Source of the DNA: CAYJBH01 sp964370605 | GTDB taxonomy: Bacteria > Bacillota > Clostridia > Oscillospirales > Ruminococcaceae | Assembly (NCBI GenBank): GCA_964370605.1 | Contig: CAYJJX010000015.1 | Coordinates: 1 to 60,165 of the forward strand | Direction: 5' to 3' | DNA length: 60,165 bases | Shown here: one piece after another, positions 44,483 through 53,200 of the stretch | Position numbering within the stretch: the first letter of the stretch is position 1 | How the letters are laid out: every line of letters begins with the position of its first letter | Translations under genes and position numbers: made by a program | The notes under the pieces: model-generated | Told to the model about the DNA's origin: nothing | The model's database searches: none | Seen by the model: the letters and a program-made list of their open reading frames with translations, nothing else

Positions 44483-44602
44483 GCTTATGATCATCCCTTT
44501 CTTGATGCTTCGATCAATCTCCCCATGCAGTGGTAAATTTCAAATATCTTTGTCTGAAAGATTCAATGCTCAGCGTTCGAAAATTCGCTTTCAAACTTTT
44601 CA

Positions 44603-46855
44603 CTAATCCACAACAGAATGATCTTGCAACGTTACGGTAATAGGTGTTCCGAGAGGAACCTTTTCTCCTGCCTCGATACTTTGCTCCGATACTACAACAT
44701 TGCCGCCGAGTGCCGCACCTGTTCGTTTCATGTTAAGACCTGCCGCCGCAATGGTTCTTCCCGCCTGAGACTCGGAATAGCCTACAACATTCGGCACCGT
44801 CACGAGCTGTGGTTCCTCGGTGTCTACGGTATTCAGAATTATGGTCGAGCCCCTTGCAAGTATTGTTCCCGGAACCGGGAACTGGCTGATTACTGTATTC
44901 CCGTCTCCTTGCACCTCATAAACAAAACCGTCACTCTGTAACGAAACCTGTGCATCGGTGATTTCCATTCCCTCCACGTTCTGTAGCATCAGCTCGACAA
45001 TTTCCTGTTCTTCTTCACTGTATGTCGGTTCAATTCCAAGATACGGAAGTGTTTCACCCATGATAAGACCTACAACAGGAGCGGCGAGAATACCGCCATA
45101 ACCATATATTGATTTTGAACTGTGTGGTTCATCAAGAACTATCAACACCGCAATCTGCGGGTCATCAACCGGTGCGACCGCTCCAAAAGACGCAATTCTT
45201 AGGCTTTCGCCTCCATCTACGTCAAGCTTTTGTGAGGTTCCGCTCTTTCCGCCAACTTGATAACCCATGACATAGGCATTTTTACCGGGCGAATTGTATC
45301 CTTCGGCGCCGGAAACTGCGATTTCCAGCATTCCGAGAATATCCTGTGATACCTCTTCCGATATGATCTGACGCTTGGTGTCATAGTCAAATGTCTCTAC
45401 AATATTACCGGCCGGATCGAGTATTTTCTCCACCAAATGCGGCTGTACAAGGTTACCGCCGTTCGCAACAGTGGATATCATCGTTATCATCTGGATCGGA
45501 GTGACCTTGACCGACTGACCAAAGCTTGTGCTGGCAAGCTCTGCCTCTCTCATATCCTCATGCTCATGAAAGATGCTGTCCGCCTCACCGGCAACGTCAA
45601 TTCCGGTCGGCTCGGTCATGCCAAATGCTTCACTGTAATCGTAAAACAGATCTATTCCTAGCTGATATCCCATCTCGATAAACGCAACGTTACAAGAGTT
45701 AATCAGTGATTGTGAAAATGTCTGGGTAGTGCCGGAATGTCCACCGGTATCGGCACACCTAATAATGTTAGGGCCAACCTGAATATGCCCCGGGCAATAG
45801 TATGTACTTTCAAGACTTGAAGCTCCGGAATCAAGCGCCGCGGCGGCTGTCACTAACTTAAAGACAGAACCCGGCTCATAAAGGTCTGACACCGCCTTGT
45901 TTCTCCACTGTTCGTTAAGTGCCGCAGAGACCGCTGCCTCTTGCTCATCAAGCGGCAACGTTTCAATCATCTCAATCGTGTCGGGATCATGTATCACAAA
46001 CGGTTCATTCGGATCATAGTCGTTTTTGGTTGCCATCGCAAGTACCGCTCCGGTGTTCACGTCCATCACGATGCCGACACCTCTTGCCTCCACGTTGTGC
46101 TCTATGACCGCATATTCAAGATTTTTTTCAAGATAGTGTTGTATAGTCTCGTCTATCGTCAAAACCAGGCTGTTACCGTCCTGCGGTTCATGACGAGTTT
46201 CATAGTCAAACGGCAGGCTTCCGCCAACCGAGTTCTTTGCCGCAACAACACGTCCGGGTATGCCGGTCAATTCTTCGTCATAGTACGCCTCAATTCCGGC
46301 AAGCCCTTGGTTGTCGGTTCCGGTAAATCCGATGACGGTAGACAAAAAGTCCCCGTACGGGTAGTAGCGCTTGCTATCTTCGTGCAAATATATTCCGTAA
46401 TACTCATTTTCGATCACAAGCTCACGCACCTCGTCTGCAATCGGCTTGTCGATTTTTGATTTCAACAGCTCGTATCCGCTATCTGAATCGCTGAGTTTTT
46501 CATACAGCTCATCTTCCGGAAGTTCCAAAACTTCGGCAAGATCTTCCGCAATGTCTTCAACGTGACCTTCCTTGATCACATTGGGTGAGGCACTAACGGT
46601 CCACACGGTAGCACTGGTTGCCAGCACCTTCATATTTGTATCGTAAATCGTCCCTCTGTTTGGCGTAATAGTTGTGTCACGGAGTTGCTGTGACTCTGCT
46701 TCTTGACGCAATTCCTCGTGCCGAACCACCTGCAAATCTACAAGATTATATAAAATGATTCCGGTTGCAACAAGCACTAAAACGCCCAGCACCAGCAGGC
46801 GTTTTGTCAATGTATCATTCGGATTTGGAATTTGCTCGTTTTTATGCGGTTTCAT
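44603..46855 (-). CDS. PASTA-domain class B penicillin-binding protein (FtsI/SpoVD type)
   Basis: 750 residues. N-terminal membrane anchor (about 18-38), dimerisation region with RGTIYDTNMKVLA, and a transpeptidase domain with SVFK (in GSVFKLVTAA, near residue 330), SCN near residue 393 and GGKSGTSQ near residue 555. Two C-terminal PASTA repeats (about 615-680 and 685-748) bind muropeptides or stabilise the enzyme. It forms septal or spore-cortex peptidoglycan with FtsW. ATG 46855 follows AGGGGAAAATCG. Its position after ftsL matches both ftsI and spoVD; a separate ftsI was not seen, so it may serve vegetative division, sporulation or both. Confidence 0.94.
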   Translation of the reverse strand: MKPHKNEQIPNPNDTLTKRLLVLGVLVLVATGIILYNLVDLQVVRHEELRQEAESQQLRDTTITPNRGTIYDTNMKVLATSATVWTVSASPNVIKEGHVEDIAEDLAEVLELPEDELYEKLSDSDSGYELLKSKIDKPIADEVRELVIENEYYGIYLHEDSKRYYPYGDFLSTVIGFTGTDNQGLAGIEAYYDEELTGIPGRVVAAKNSVGGSLPFDYETRHEPQDGNSLVLTIDETIQHYLEKNLEYAVIEHNVEARGVGIVMDVNTGAVLAMATKNDYDPNEPFVIHDPDTIEMIETLPLDEQEAAVSAALNEQWRNKAVSDLYEPGSVFKLVTAAAALDSGASSLESTYYCPGHIQVGPNIIRCADTGGHSGTTQTFSQSLINSCNVAFIEMGYQLGIDLFYDYSEAFGMTEPTGIDVAGEADSIFHEHEDMREAELASTSFGQSVKVTPIQMITMISTVANGGNLVQPHLVEKILDPAGNIVETFDYDTKRQIISEEVSQDILGMLEIAVSGAEGYNSPGKNAYVMGYQVGGKSGTSQKLDVDGGESLRIASFGAVAPVDDPQIAVLIVLDEPHSSKSIYGYGGILAAPVVGLIMGETLPYLGIEPTYSEEEQEIVELMLQNVEGMEITDAQVSLQSDGFVYEVQGDGNTVISQFPVPGTILARGSTIILNTVDTEEPQLVTVPNVVGYSESQAGRTIAAAGLNMKRTGAALGGNVVVSEQSIEAGEKVPLGTPITVTLQDHSVVD

Positions 46856-46939
46856 TGAAACGATTTTCCCCTTTTACATGTGCTTTTCATCAGTTCATAA
46901 TCTGTATAGCAACCTCTCTTACTATTAAAATCTATTACG

Positions 46940-47416
46940 TTAAGGATTCAAGTATTCCACAATGGAAAGGAAGTTTTGCGTCAACATCTTTTGCCACTCG
47001 GTCAACGGTTCATCGTTAACCAACAACTTATTCTCGCTATTTAAGTGTATATACTCGATTTTTGAGTTGTCACCCTTTACAAGTCCGAGCTCCCGTGTTG
47101 CAAATTCTTCAACATTCTTAAGTGTAGCCTTGCTCTCAACCTCAAAGCTCAGATAATCATACTCACCGTTCAACTGTACCAATTGATTTTCCAGTTTTTC
47201 AAGCTCACCTTGCTGTTCCGTTAATTCTGCATTGCTATAGAGCAATGCCATGATAAGTAGTGCAAAAAACAAAACCAACATTACCGACTTGAATCTTTTC
47301 AGTCCTTTGCTCTCACTCTTTGCCCTCGCAACCTTTCTGTACCTAACCGAGGTAGGTGCCGCAGGTTTTGGCTCGACTGCAGGCAAGACCGGACGAGCAA
47401 CACGTCCAAAGTCCAT
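46940..47416 (-). CDS. ftsL: Cell-division protein FtsL
   Basis: 158 residues from ATG 47416, preceded by AGGGGAG five bases away; an upstream in-frame GTG (47476) would add 20 residues but has a poor ribosome site. A short basic cytoplasmic segment, one membrane helix (about residues 42-62), then a coiled coil (about 62-98) with ELTEQQGELEKLENQL. This is the usual bitopic FtsL/septum-formation-initiator architecture that recruits PBP and FtsW. Sequence identity in this family is low, so the name rests largely on position between rsmH and the PBP gene. Confidence 0.82.
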   Translation of the reverse strand: MDFGRVARPVLPAVEPKPAAPTSVRYRKVARAKSESKGLKRFKSVMLVLFFALLIMALLYSNAELTEQQGELEKLENQLVQLNGEYDYLSFEVESKATLKNVEEFATRELGLVKGDNSKIEYIHLNSENKLLVNDEPLTEWQKMLTQNFLSIVEYLNP

Positions 47417-47493
47417 GTCCACTCCCCTGTTGAAGGCGTTATCTATCGCCACATTACCTGTCAATACCTGTTGCACTTAATTCCATTTCTCCG

Positions 47494-48414
47494 TTATATC
47501 TTTTCCAGCACTCGTAACTTCGCGGGTTTCGCCCTTCGGTTGCTGTCCAGTTCATCTTGTCCCGCCGACAAATATTTTATTGGCAAGAACGCTTTTGGCT
47601 GATTGTTACACACACATTTCGGCAACTCTTTCGGGCAGATACAGCCTTCGCACAGTGACCGGAAATAATTTTTCACAATCCTGTCCTCTATTGAATGAAA
47701 GGATATTACACAAAACCTACCGCCGCTTTTCAATAGTGAAAATATCTCGGCAAGCCCCTCTTCCAAGGCACCCAGCTCATCGTTTGCGGCGATTCGAAGT
47801 GCCTGAAACGATTTTTTTGCAGGGTTTTTATCCTTTCGCCTCACCTTTGGCGGAAGCGCCGATGTCACCACCTCGGCAAGCTGTTTCGTGGTCAGTATCG
47901 GTGTTGTTTCCCGCACCTTTACTATCTTTGCGGCTATATATCCCGCATACTTTTCATCTGCGTACCGATAGAATATTCGTGAAAGTTCTTCTTTTGAAAG
48001 ATTGTTCACAAGTTCTGCGGCCGACGTTGCATCAAGACCCATTCTCATGTCGAGCGGTGCATCCTCACGATACGAAAAACCTCTTTGAGGATTATCAAGT
48101 TGGTGAGAAGAAACCCCAAGATCTAACAGTGCACCGTCCAGCGACTCTACCCCACGTCTGCGGAGTTCGGCTGCCGCGTCACGAAAGTTCCGGTTGATCA
48201 CTATCGCTCTCATGCCAAAAAGACGTTCGCTCGCCGCTTCAACCGCACGCTCGTCTCGATCGAACGAATATAGCATGCCATCCGAAAGACGCTCGGCAAT
48301 CGCGCGGGAATGCCCACCTCCACCGGCAGTGCCGTCGAGGTAGGTGCCACTCGGTTTCACCTCGAGGTATTGTAATACCTCTTCGAGAAGAACCGGAGTG
48401 TGGCTGAATTCCAT
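47494..48414 (-). CDS. rsmH: 16S rRNA (cytosine-1402-N4)-methyltransferase RsmH
   Basis: 306 residues, S-adenosylmethionine-dependent. Start MEFSHTPVLLEEVLQYL; SAM-binding YLDGTAGGGGHSRAI near residue 25; LLDLGVSSHQLDNPQRGFSYREDAPLDMRM near residues 95-125; a late FISFHSIEDRIVK-type block (VISFHSIEDRIVKNYF). It methylates C1402 in the ribosomal P site. ATG 48414 is separated by three bases from the stop of the 42-codon ORF, and its ribosome site lies within that ORF, suggesting coupled translation. Confidence 0.97.
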   Translation of the reverse strand: MEFSHTPVLLEEVLQYLEVKPSGTYLDGTAGGGGHSRAIAERLSDGMLYSFDRDERAVEAASERLFGMRAIVINRNFRDAAAELRRRGVESLDGALLDLGVSSHQLDNPQRGFSYREDAPLDMRMGLDATSAAELVNNLSKEELSRIFYRYADEKYAGYIAAKIVKVRETTPILTTKQLAEVVTSALPPKVRRKDKNPAKKSFQALRIAANDELGALEEGLAEIFSLLKSGGRFCVISFHSIEDRIVKNYFRSLCEGCICPKELPKCVCNNQPKAFLPIKYLSAGQDELDSNRRAKPAKLRVLEKI

Positions 48415-48417
48415 CCC

Positions 48418-48546
48418 CTAAAACTCCATGATGTAAAAATCTTCGGCAAAGTTGTCGCTTTTTGCCTCAAACATGGCGGTATCACCTTGTTTTTGCATGT
48501 TTGCGATTACGTCTGCAAGCAATGTAGGTTCAAAATGCTGTTCCAT
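48418..48546 (-). CDS. Unrecognised 42-residue protein between mraZ and rsmH
   Basis: A 42-codon frame starting ATG 48546 and ending TAG 48418. AAAGGAG lies five bases before the start, among the strongest ribosome sites in the cluster. The peptide begins MEQHFEPTLLADVIANMQKQ and ends NFAEDFYIMEF: acidic, partly amphipathic at the N-terminus, with no cysteine, membrane helix or known motif. It lies 22 bp after mraZ and 3 bp before rsmH, whose ribosome site is inside it. It may be a real small protein or a translation-coupling leader; not assigned to any family. Confidence 0.7.
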   Translation of the reverse strand: MEQHFEPTLLADVIANMQKQGDTAMFEAKSDNFAEDFYIMEF

Positions 48547-48568
48547 GTTGTCTCCTTTTCAAAATGTC

Positions 48569-48988
48569 CTAAAAATCTAAATTTTCCATGACAGACTCGA
48601 GTTTTTCTATGTCGATGTTATCGCTCATAGCCTCGTATGCCTGCTTACTCCAAATTTCAGCATGTGTTCCGACCCCGATGACCACCGTTTCTTTTTCTAT
48701 TCCGGCATGTTCACGAAGCGCACTCGAAATCAAAATTCTGCCCTGTTTGTCTGTAGTGACCTCTTCCGCTTTGGCGAGCAAAAACCTTCGTACTTCACGA
48801 GATTTCACCATCGGCAAATCGGCCAGCATTTCGCTGATTTTTTCCCACTTTTGTGACGGGAAAGCCACTATGCAATTATCAAGCCAGCGAGTGATGATGA
48901 AGCTGTCGCCCATCTCAGAGCGCATCTTCGCAGGAAAATTCAGACGACCTTTATCGTCCAGCTGATTATTGTATGTTCCGGTCAGCAT
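48569..48988 (-). CDS. mraZ: Transcriptional regulator MraZ
   Basis: 139 residues with two SpoVT/AbrB-like swapped-hairpin repeats: the first ends in LDDKGRLNFPAKMR near residue 15, the second in TTDKQGRILISSALREHAGI near residue 85. MraZ binds tandem GTGGG-type boxes in front of its own gene and controls dcw transcription. Start ATG 48988; no separate Shine-Dalgarno is visible because the three operator boxes run right up to the start codon. First gene of the dcw cluster. Confidence 0.95.
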   Translation of the reverse strand: MLTGTYNNQLDDKGRLNFPAKMRSEMGDSFIITRWLDNCIVAFPSQKWEKISEMLADLPMVKSREVRRFLLAKAEEVTTDKQGRILISSALREHAGIEKETVVIGVGTHAEIWSKQAYEAMSDNIDIEKLESVMENLDF

Positions 48989-48990
48989 AT

Positions 48991-49020
48991 TTTACCCACT
49001 TTTACCCACTTTCCACCACT
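48991..49020 (-). promoter_or_regulatory. MraZ-binding region: three tandem 10-bp boxes
   Basis: On the minus strand, three head-to-tail 10-mers: GTGGTGGAAA or its shifted form, then GTGGGTAAAA twice. They begin about ten bases downstream of the -10 hexamer and end two bases before the mraZ ATG. Ten-base periodicity puts each box on one DNA face, as known for MraZ operators. Because they lie in the transcribed leader, the G-rich boxes may also serve as the ribosome site. Confidence 0.85.
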
Positions 49021-49027
49021 TTCCTCT

Positions 49028-49056
49028 ATTATATAACGAAATCAAAAAAATGTCAA
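49028..49056 (-). promoter_or_regulatory. dcw cluster promoter (consensus sigma-A)
   Basis: On the minus strand, exact TTGACA (49056-49051), 17-bp spacer, exact TATAAT (49033-49028). Predicted start near 49021, at the edge of the MraZ boxes, so bound MraZ would block promoter clearance. Confidence 0.93.
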
Positions 49057-49118
49057 GCGATAAGCACAAATATTTTTAGTGCTTGCAATATTGCAAAAAC
49101 CGCATTAAAACGCAAAAA

Positions 49119-49154
49119 AACATCGCAATACCCTACATAGAGTATTGCGATGTT
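49119..49154 (-). terminator. Intrinsic terminator of rpoD
   Basis: Arms AACATCGCAATAC (49119-49131) and GTATTGCGATGTT (49142-49154), perfect over 13 bases with a ten-base loop. The run of A at 49114-49120 gives a U-tract on the minus strand. Confidence 0.9.
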
Positions 49155-49173
49155 GCTAAAATATTAATCTGTA

Positions 49174-50259
49174 TTATTCTAAAAAGTCTTTGAGTTTTTT
49201 ACTGCGACTGGGATGACGAAGTTTCCTCAGTGCTTTTGCTTCTATCTGACGAATACGCTCACGGGTTACATTGAATTCTTTACCAACCTCTTCCAGTGTT
49301 CTCGGTCGACCATCCTCCAGGCCAAAACGGAGTCGCAACACCTTTTCTTCGCGAATGGTCAGCGACTTAAGCACAGTGGCAAGCTGTTCCTTCAACAGCG
49401 TATGAGAGGCCGCATCGGCAGGCACCGGAGCATCTTCGTCCGGAATGAAGTCACCGAGATGACTGTCTTCCTCTTCACCGATAGGCGTTTCAAGCGATAC
49501 CGGCTCCTGAGCAACACGCATAATTTCACGCACCTTGTCTACCGGCATGTCGAGTTCTTTTGCAATCTCATCGGCGGTCGGTTCGTGGCCGTTTTGATGG
49601 AGCAAAAGGCTGCCTGCCTTTTTCACCTTGTTTATTGTCTCCACCATATGCACCGGGATACGGATGGTTCGCGCTTGATCGGCAATCGCCCTTGTTATCG
49701 CCTGACGAATCCACCAAGTAGCATAGGTTGAAAACTTGAAGCCTTTTGTATGATCAAACTTTTCTACCGCCTTGATCAGGCCGAGATTACCCTCTTGAAT
49801 CAGATCAAGGAACTGCATTCCACGTCCGACATACCGCTTTGCAATGCTAACTACCAGGCGCAAATTCGCCTCCGACAACCTCTTTCGCGCGGCGTCATCA
49901 TTATCCAGAATCCTGATTGCAAGCTGCACCTCTTCTTCGGTAGAAAGAAGCGGAACGCGGCCGATCTCTTTTAAATACACTTTAACCGGATCGTCGATTG
50001 CAACACCCTCTGCCGAGAGCATGGTCTCATAAAAATCGAGCGACTCCTCGGTCAATGGCACATCCACTTTCTCATCATTTGACTCGTCGACAATCTCAAC
50101 CCTGTTAGTTTCCAGCTGTTCGTACAGCTTGTCCACCTGATCGCAATCATAATTGTTATCTTCCAACAATTCATTGATGTCTTTGGTAGACACCTTGCCG
50201 GTTCGTTTACCTGCCTCGATCAGATCGTTCAATGTCATCTTCTTTTCAACCGGTGTCAT
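49174..50259 (-). CDS. rpoD: Housekeeping RNA polymerase sigma factor RpoD/SigA
   Basis: 361 residues. Region 1.2 near residue 90 (DDPVKVYLKEIGRVPLLS), region 2 with GRGMQFLDLIQEGNLGLIKAVEKFD and FSTYATWWIRQAITRAI, region 3 with RIPVHMVETINK, region 4 with LRLRFGLEDGRPRTLEEVG and the helix-turn-helix near residue 335. It recognises the TTGACA/TATAAT promoters seen throughout the window. ATG 50259 follows GGAGGAAGTTA. It is last in dgt-dnaG-rpoD. Confidence 0.97.
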   Translation of the reverse strand: MTPVEKKMTLNDLIEAGKRTGKVSTKDINELLEDNNYDCDQVDKLYEQLETNRVEIVDESNDEKVDVPLTEESLDFYETMLSAEGVAIDDPVKVYLKEIGRVPLLSTEEEVQLAIRILDNDDAARKRLSEANLRLVVSIAKRYVGRGMQFLDLIQEGNLGLIKAVEKFDHTKGFKFSTYATWWIRQAITRAIADQARTIRIPVHMVETINKVKKAGSLLLHQNGHEPTADEIAKELDMPVDKVREIMRVAQEPVSLETPIGEEEDSHLGDFIPDEDAPVPADAASHTLLKEQLATVLKSLTIREEKVLRLRFGLEDGRPRTLEEVGKEFNVTRERIRQIEAKALRKLRHPSRSKKLKDFLE

Positions 50260-50280
50260 TAACTTCCTCCAATGTATGTA

Positions 50281-52020
50281 TTATTTACGTTTTTCCTTTA
50301 ACTTTTCAAGATATCCGCTTAAATCGTCTATGCCTATATCGCCGCCCTGCGACTGTGACCCCGAGAGATCGGATATGCTGTCGAGATAGAGCTTCACGTC
50401 ACGTTCGTTCGGCACAACCTCGCCAAACCGTGCCATGGTCGCCGCCAGAGATCCTGCCGATTCGACAGCCAGTTCACCCGAAATCACCGCGTATTCTGCA
50501 GGCGTTCCTGCATCAAAATACCGCTTTGCTATGGCAAACGCCTCGCCGAGTGCCGGCTCACAGAAGGTATAATCGGCAAGGCTGTCACCTATGGCCTCCA
50601 TCAACTTGGGTGATATCAGTATCGCCGCTACCAGCTGTTGTTCTCTGTTAACAAGTTGTAGCGTATGGGCAGAAACGGAACGGTTCTTCGGATTTATCGT
50701 GTACGGATTATGTGTGTCTGCAAACTCTTTTTTCTTCTGTCTGCGTCTTCGTGATGCAAGCACCCCCTCAAGTTGCGCCAGTATTGCCGTCTTGCTAACG
50801 CCGGTCTCGCCCTCTATTCGCCCTGCATAGATCTCCCGCTCAGTGATGGTAATCGCAATGTCGGCAAGTATGTCCACCGCCAGCTTAATATACTTTACGC
50901 GCCCTTCATCGGTAGCGAGCAAAATCCCTCTCTTGGCTCTTTTCAGTGCATACTCGACGGTGTTATCGCTCTTATCAATCAACGCCGCAAAATGTTCTCT
51001 GCCGAATCGCTTAATGTACTCGTCGGGGTCCTTTGCGCCCTCCATCTCAAGCACCGAAATTTCGGTCGGCAAATTCGAAAATATATTTGTCGCTTTGGCA
51101 GTCGCACGCTGTCCAGCCTCATCACTGTCATAACAGAGCACAACCTTGTCGGCATAGTTAGAAATAAGCTTTGCCTGTTCGGCGGTCAACGCAGTTCCGA
51201 GCGTTGCTACAGCAGTCTTAAATCCGGCACTGTGGAGTGCCACAACATCCATATACCCCTCACAGAGCAGATATTGTCGCTCCTGTTCTTTTTTGGACAG
51301 ATTGAGTGCAAAAAGGTGATTACCTTTGTTGAAAACCGGTGTGTCGGATGTATTGAGATACTTTGGTCCATCACCCTCGATCAATCTGCCGCCAAACGCA
51401 ATCACATTACCCTGAAGATCAATAATAGGGAACATTATTCGCTTTCGAAAGAAATCATAATAACCATGATTGCCCTTTCGCGCAAGTCCTGCCGTCTCCA
51501 GCTCCGCTTCACTCACCTGCTCCGAGCGCATGAAAGAGCAAAGATTATGAAACCCATCCTGCGCATAACCGATGCCGAATCTCGTCACCATCGCCGAGGA
51601 CAATCCTCGCATGTGGAGATACTCTCTCGCAAGTTCTCCGCTCTCACCATGGAGATTGTCATAAAAGTATCGTGCCGCTATCTTATTTATTTTCAGCAGA
51701 CGACTGCGACGTTTTGCATACTCGTCGTCTTCATCCGGGAGTTTCATGCCGACTCGCTGCGCTAAAAACTTCACCGCCTCAACATAACCGAGATTGTTAT
51801 GAACCATGACAAAGTTGATAACATTACCGCCCGCACCACAACCAAAACAATGATAGTATTGATGTTGTCCATTGACCGAAAAGGATGGCGTTTTTTCGTT
51901 ATGAAAAGGACAAAGCCCCACATGGCCTCGACCCGACCGCTTGAGAGTAACATAACTCCCGATCAGATCGACAATGTCATTTCTGTCGAGCAATTGCTCA
52001 ATATAACTTCTGTCAATCAC
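50281..52020 (-). CDS. dnaG: DNA primase DnaG
   Basis: About 579 residues from GTG 52020, two bases past the dgt stop, with AGGGA nine bases upstream; a TTG at 52053 would be inside dgt with poor spacing. N-terminal CHC2 zinc finger (CPFHNEKTPSFSV and HCFGCGAGG), then the TOPRIM catalytic core with EGYMDVVALH near residue 255 and DSDEAGQRA near residue 300, and a C-terminal helicase-binding region. It makes RNA primers at the replication fork. The dnaG-rpoD pairing is the classic macromolecular synthesis operon. Confidence 0.96.
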   Translation of the reverse strand: MIDRSYIEQLLDRNDIVDLIGSYVTLKRSGRGHVGLCPFHNEKTPSFSVNGQHQYYHCFGCGAGGNVINFVMVHNNLGYVEAVKFLAQRVGMKLPDEDDEYAKRRSRLLKINKIAARYFYDNLHGESGELAREYLHMRGLSSAMVTRFGIGYAQDGFHNLCSFMRSEQVSEAELETAGLARKGNHGYYDFFRKRIMFPIIDLQGNVIAFGGRLIEGDGPKYLNTSDTPVFNKGNHLFALNLSKKEQERQYLLCEGYMDVVALHSAGFKTAVATLGTALTAEQAKLISNYADKVVLCYDSDEAGQRATAKATNIFSNLPTEISVLEMEGAKDPDEYIKRFGREHFAALIDKSDNTVEYALKRAKRGILLATDEGRVKYIKLAVDILADIAITITEREIYAGRIEGETGVSKTAILAQLEGVLASRRRRQKKKEFADTHNPYTINPKNRSVSAHTLQLVNREQQLVAAILISPKLMEAIGDSLADYTFCEPALGEAFAIAKRYFDAGTPAEYAVISGELAVESAGSLAATMARFGEVVPNERDVKLYLDSISDLSGSQSQGGDIGIDDLSGYLEKLKEKRK

Positions 52021-52022
52021 GT

Positions 52023-53063
52023 TTATTTTTCCCTGTTTTTCACCGTCTCCCAACTCCTCGGGACATAGATGCGTTCAAATTCACTGACTGCAAAACTGTC
52101 ACTCATTCCGGAAATATAGTCGGTTACCGCTGTGTCTACCCCTTCTTGTTCGCATATAACTTGATACATCTTCGGCATCGCCTCCGGTTTTTCATGATAA
52201 TACCGATATAGCTGTGCCATGAACCCAAAAACCTTTTTTTCTTCCTCCTTCGCCGAGCTGCCGATATACACAGCATCAAACATATAGGAATGCAGTTCCG
52301 AAAACGCCGCTCCAACTCTATCGCTGAAGCACGGTGAGTCTTCACTATTCGCGATCAAATCATTCAACAGAGTGGTTATCCTCTCCGACTTGCTGTTGCC
52401 AAGAACAGTGGTGACCGTTTGTGGCAACATCTCTTCCGACAACAAATTGGCATCAATGCAATCCTCTATATCGTGATTGAGATAGGCTACCCTGTCACAA
52501 ATTCTCACCAATTGCCCTTCAAAGGTGGCGGGTTGATTTTTGGTGGTGTGGTTCAATATCCCATCCAACACTTCCGCCGTCAAGTTCAGTCCACCCGGAT
52601 ACTTTTCTAACAGCGAGACCACGCGTACACTCTGGCGGTAGTGTGCAAAACCGTTCGGATTAAGCTCATCGAGCGCCCTCTCACCTGCGTGACCAAAAGG
52701 AGTGTGCCCCAGGTCGTGACCCATCGCAATAGCCTCGGTCAAATCTTCATTGAGTCGAAGCGCACGGGCAAGCGTCCTTGCAATCTGAGAGACTTCCAAA
52801 GTATGAGTCAGCCGTGTCCTGATATGATCGCCCTTTGGGGCTAAAAAAACCTGTGTCTTGGTCTTGAGCCGCCTGAACGCCTTGGAATGAATAATCCTGT
52901 CACGGTCACGACAAAAATCGGTGCGTAAATCGCACGGAGACTCCCATACGGTTCTTCCGGCGCTTTTTGCCGAAAGCATGGCATGAGGTGAGAGCATTTG
53001 TTTTTCTCTCTCTTCGGTGAACTCACGAACACTCGCAGTATTCGCATCATTGTAGGTAGTCAT
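52023..53063 (-). CDS. dgt: Deoxyguanosinetriphosphate triphosphohydrolase-like protein
   Basis: About 346 residues from ATG 53063 (after GGGGG); an upstream ATG 53078 adds five residues. HD-domain dNTP triphosphohydrolase: SKAFRRLKTKTQVF near residue 60, TRLTHTLEVSQIAR, the metal motif MGHDLGHTPFGHAGE near residue 115, and LNHDIEDCID near residue 190. These enzymes cleave dNTPs to nucleosides and tripolyphosphate and tune nucleotide pools. In many Firmicutes this gene stands just before dnaG-rpoD, as here; it ends two bases before dnaG. Confidence 0.93.
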   Translation of the reverse strand: MTTYNDANTASVREFTEEREKQMLSPHAMLSAKSAGRTVWESPCDLRTDFCRDRDRIIHSKAFRRLKTKTQVFLAPKGDHIRTRLTHTLEVSQIARTLARALRLNEDLTEAIAMGHDLGHTPFGHAGERALDELNPNGFAHYRQSVRVVSLLEKYPGGLNLTAEVLDGILNHTTKNQPATFEGQLVRICDRVAYLNHDIEDCIDANLLSEEMLPQTVTTVLGNSKSERITTLLNDLIANSEDSPCFSDRVGAAFSELHSYMFDAVYIGSSAKEEEKKVFGFMAQLYRYYHEKPEAMPKMYQVICEQEGVDTAVTDYISGMSDSFAVSEFERIYVPRSWETVKNREK

Positions 53064-53090
53064 TAAAACCCCCGACATTTATATCCATTC

Positions 53091-53119
53091 ATAATAGTTA
53101 TACGGCATAAAATTTGAAA
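53091..53119 (-). promoter_or_regulatory. Promoter of the dgt-dnaG-rpoD operon
   Basis: Minus strand TTTCAA (53119-53114), 17-bp spacer, TATTAT (53096-53091). It lies between the rpmE terminator and dgt, about 25 nt upstream of the dgt start. Confidence 0.65.
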
Positions 53120-53155
53120 TTCCTCTTTTTATGGCAAATTTTTTTATCGCGAAAA

Positions 53156-53185
53156 AAGCTACACCCGATTTCACAGGTGTAGCTT
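53156..53185 (-). terminator. Intrinsic terminator of rpmE
   Basis: Arms AAGCTACACC (53156-53165) and GGTGTAGCTT (53176-53185), perfect over ten bases. The A-run at 53152-53157 becomes a U-tract on the minus strand. Confidence 0.9.
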
Positions 53186-53200
53186 TCTACAATACGTATT

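Noticed and set aside
50773..51765. 330-codon plus-strand frame opposite dnaG
   Set aside because: Antisense shadow of the primase gene; no ribosome site and no domain.
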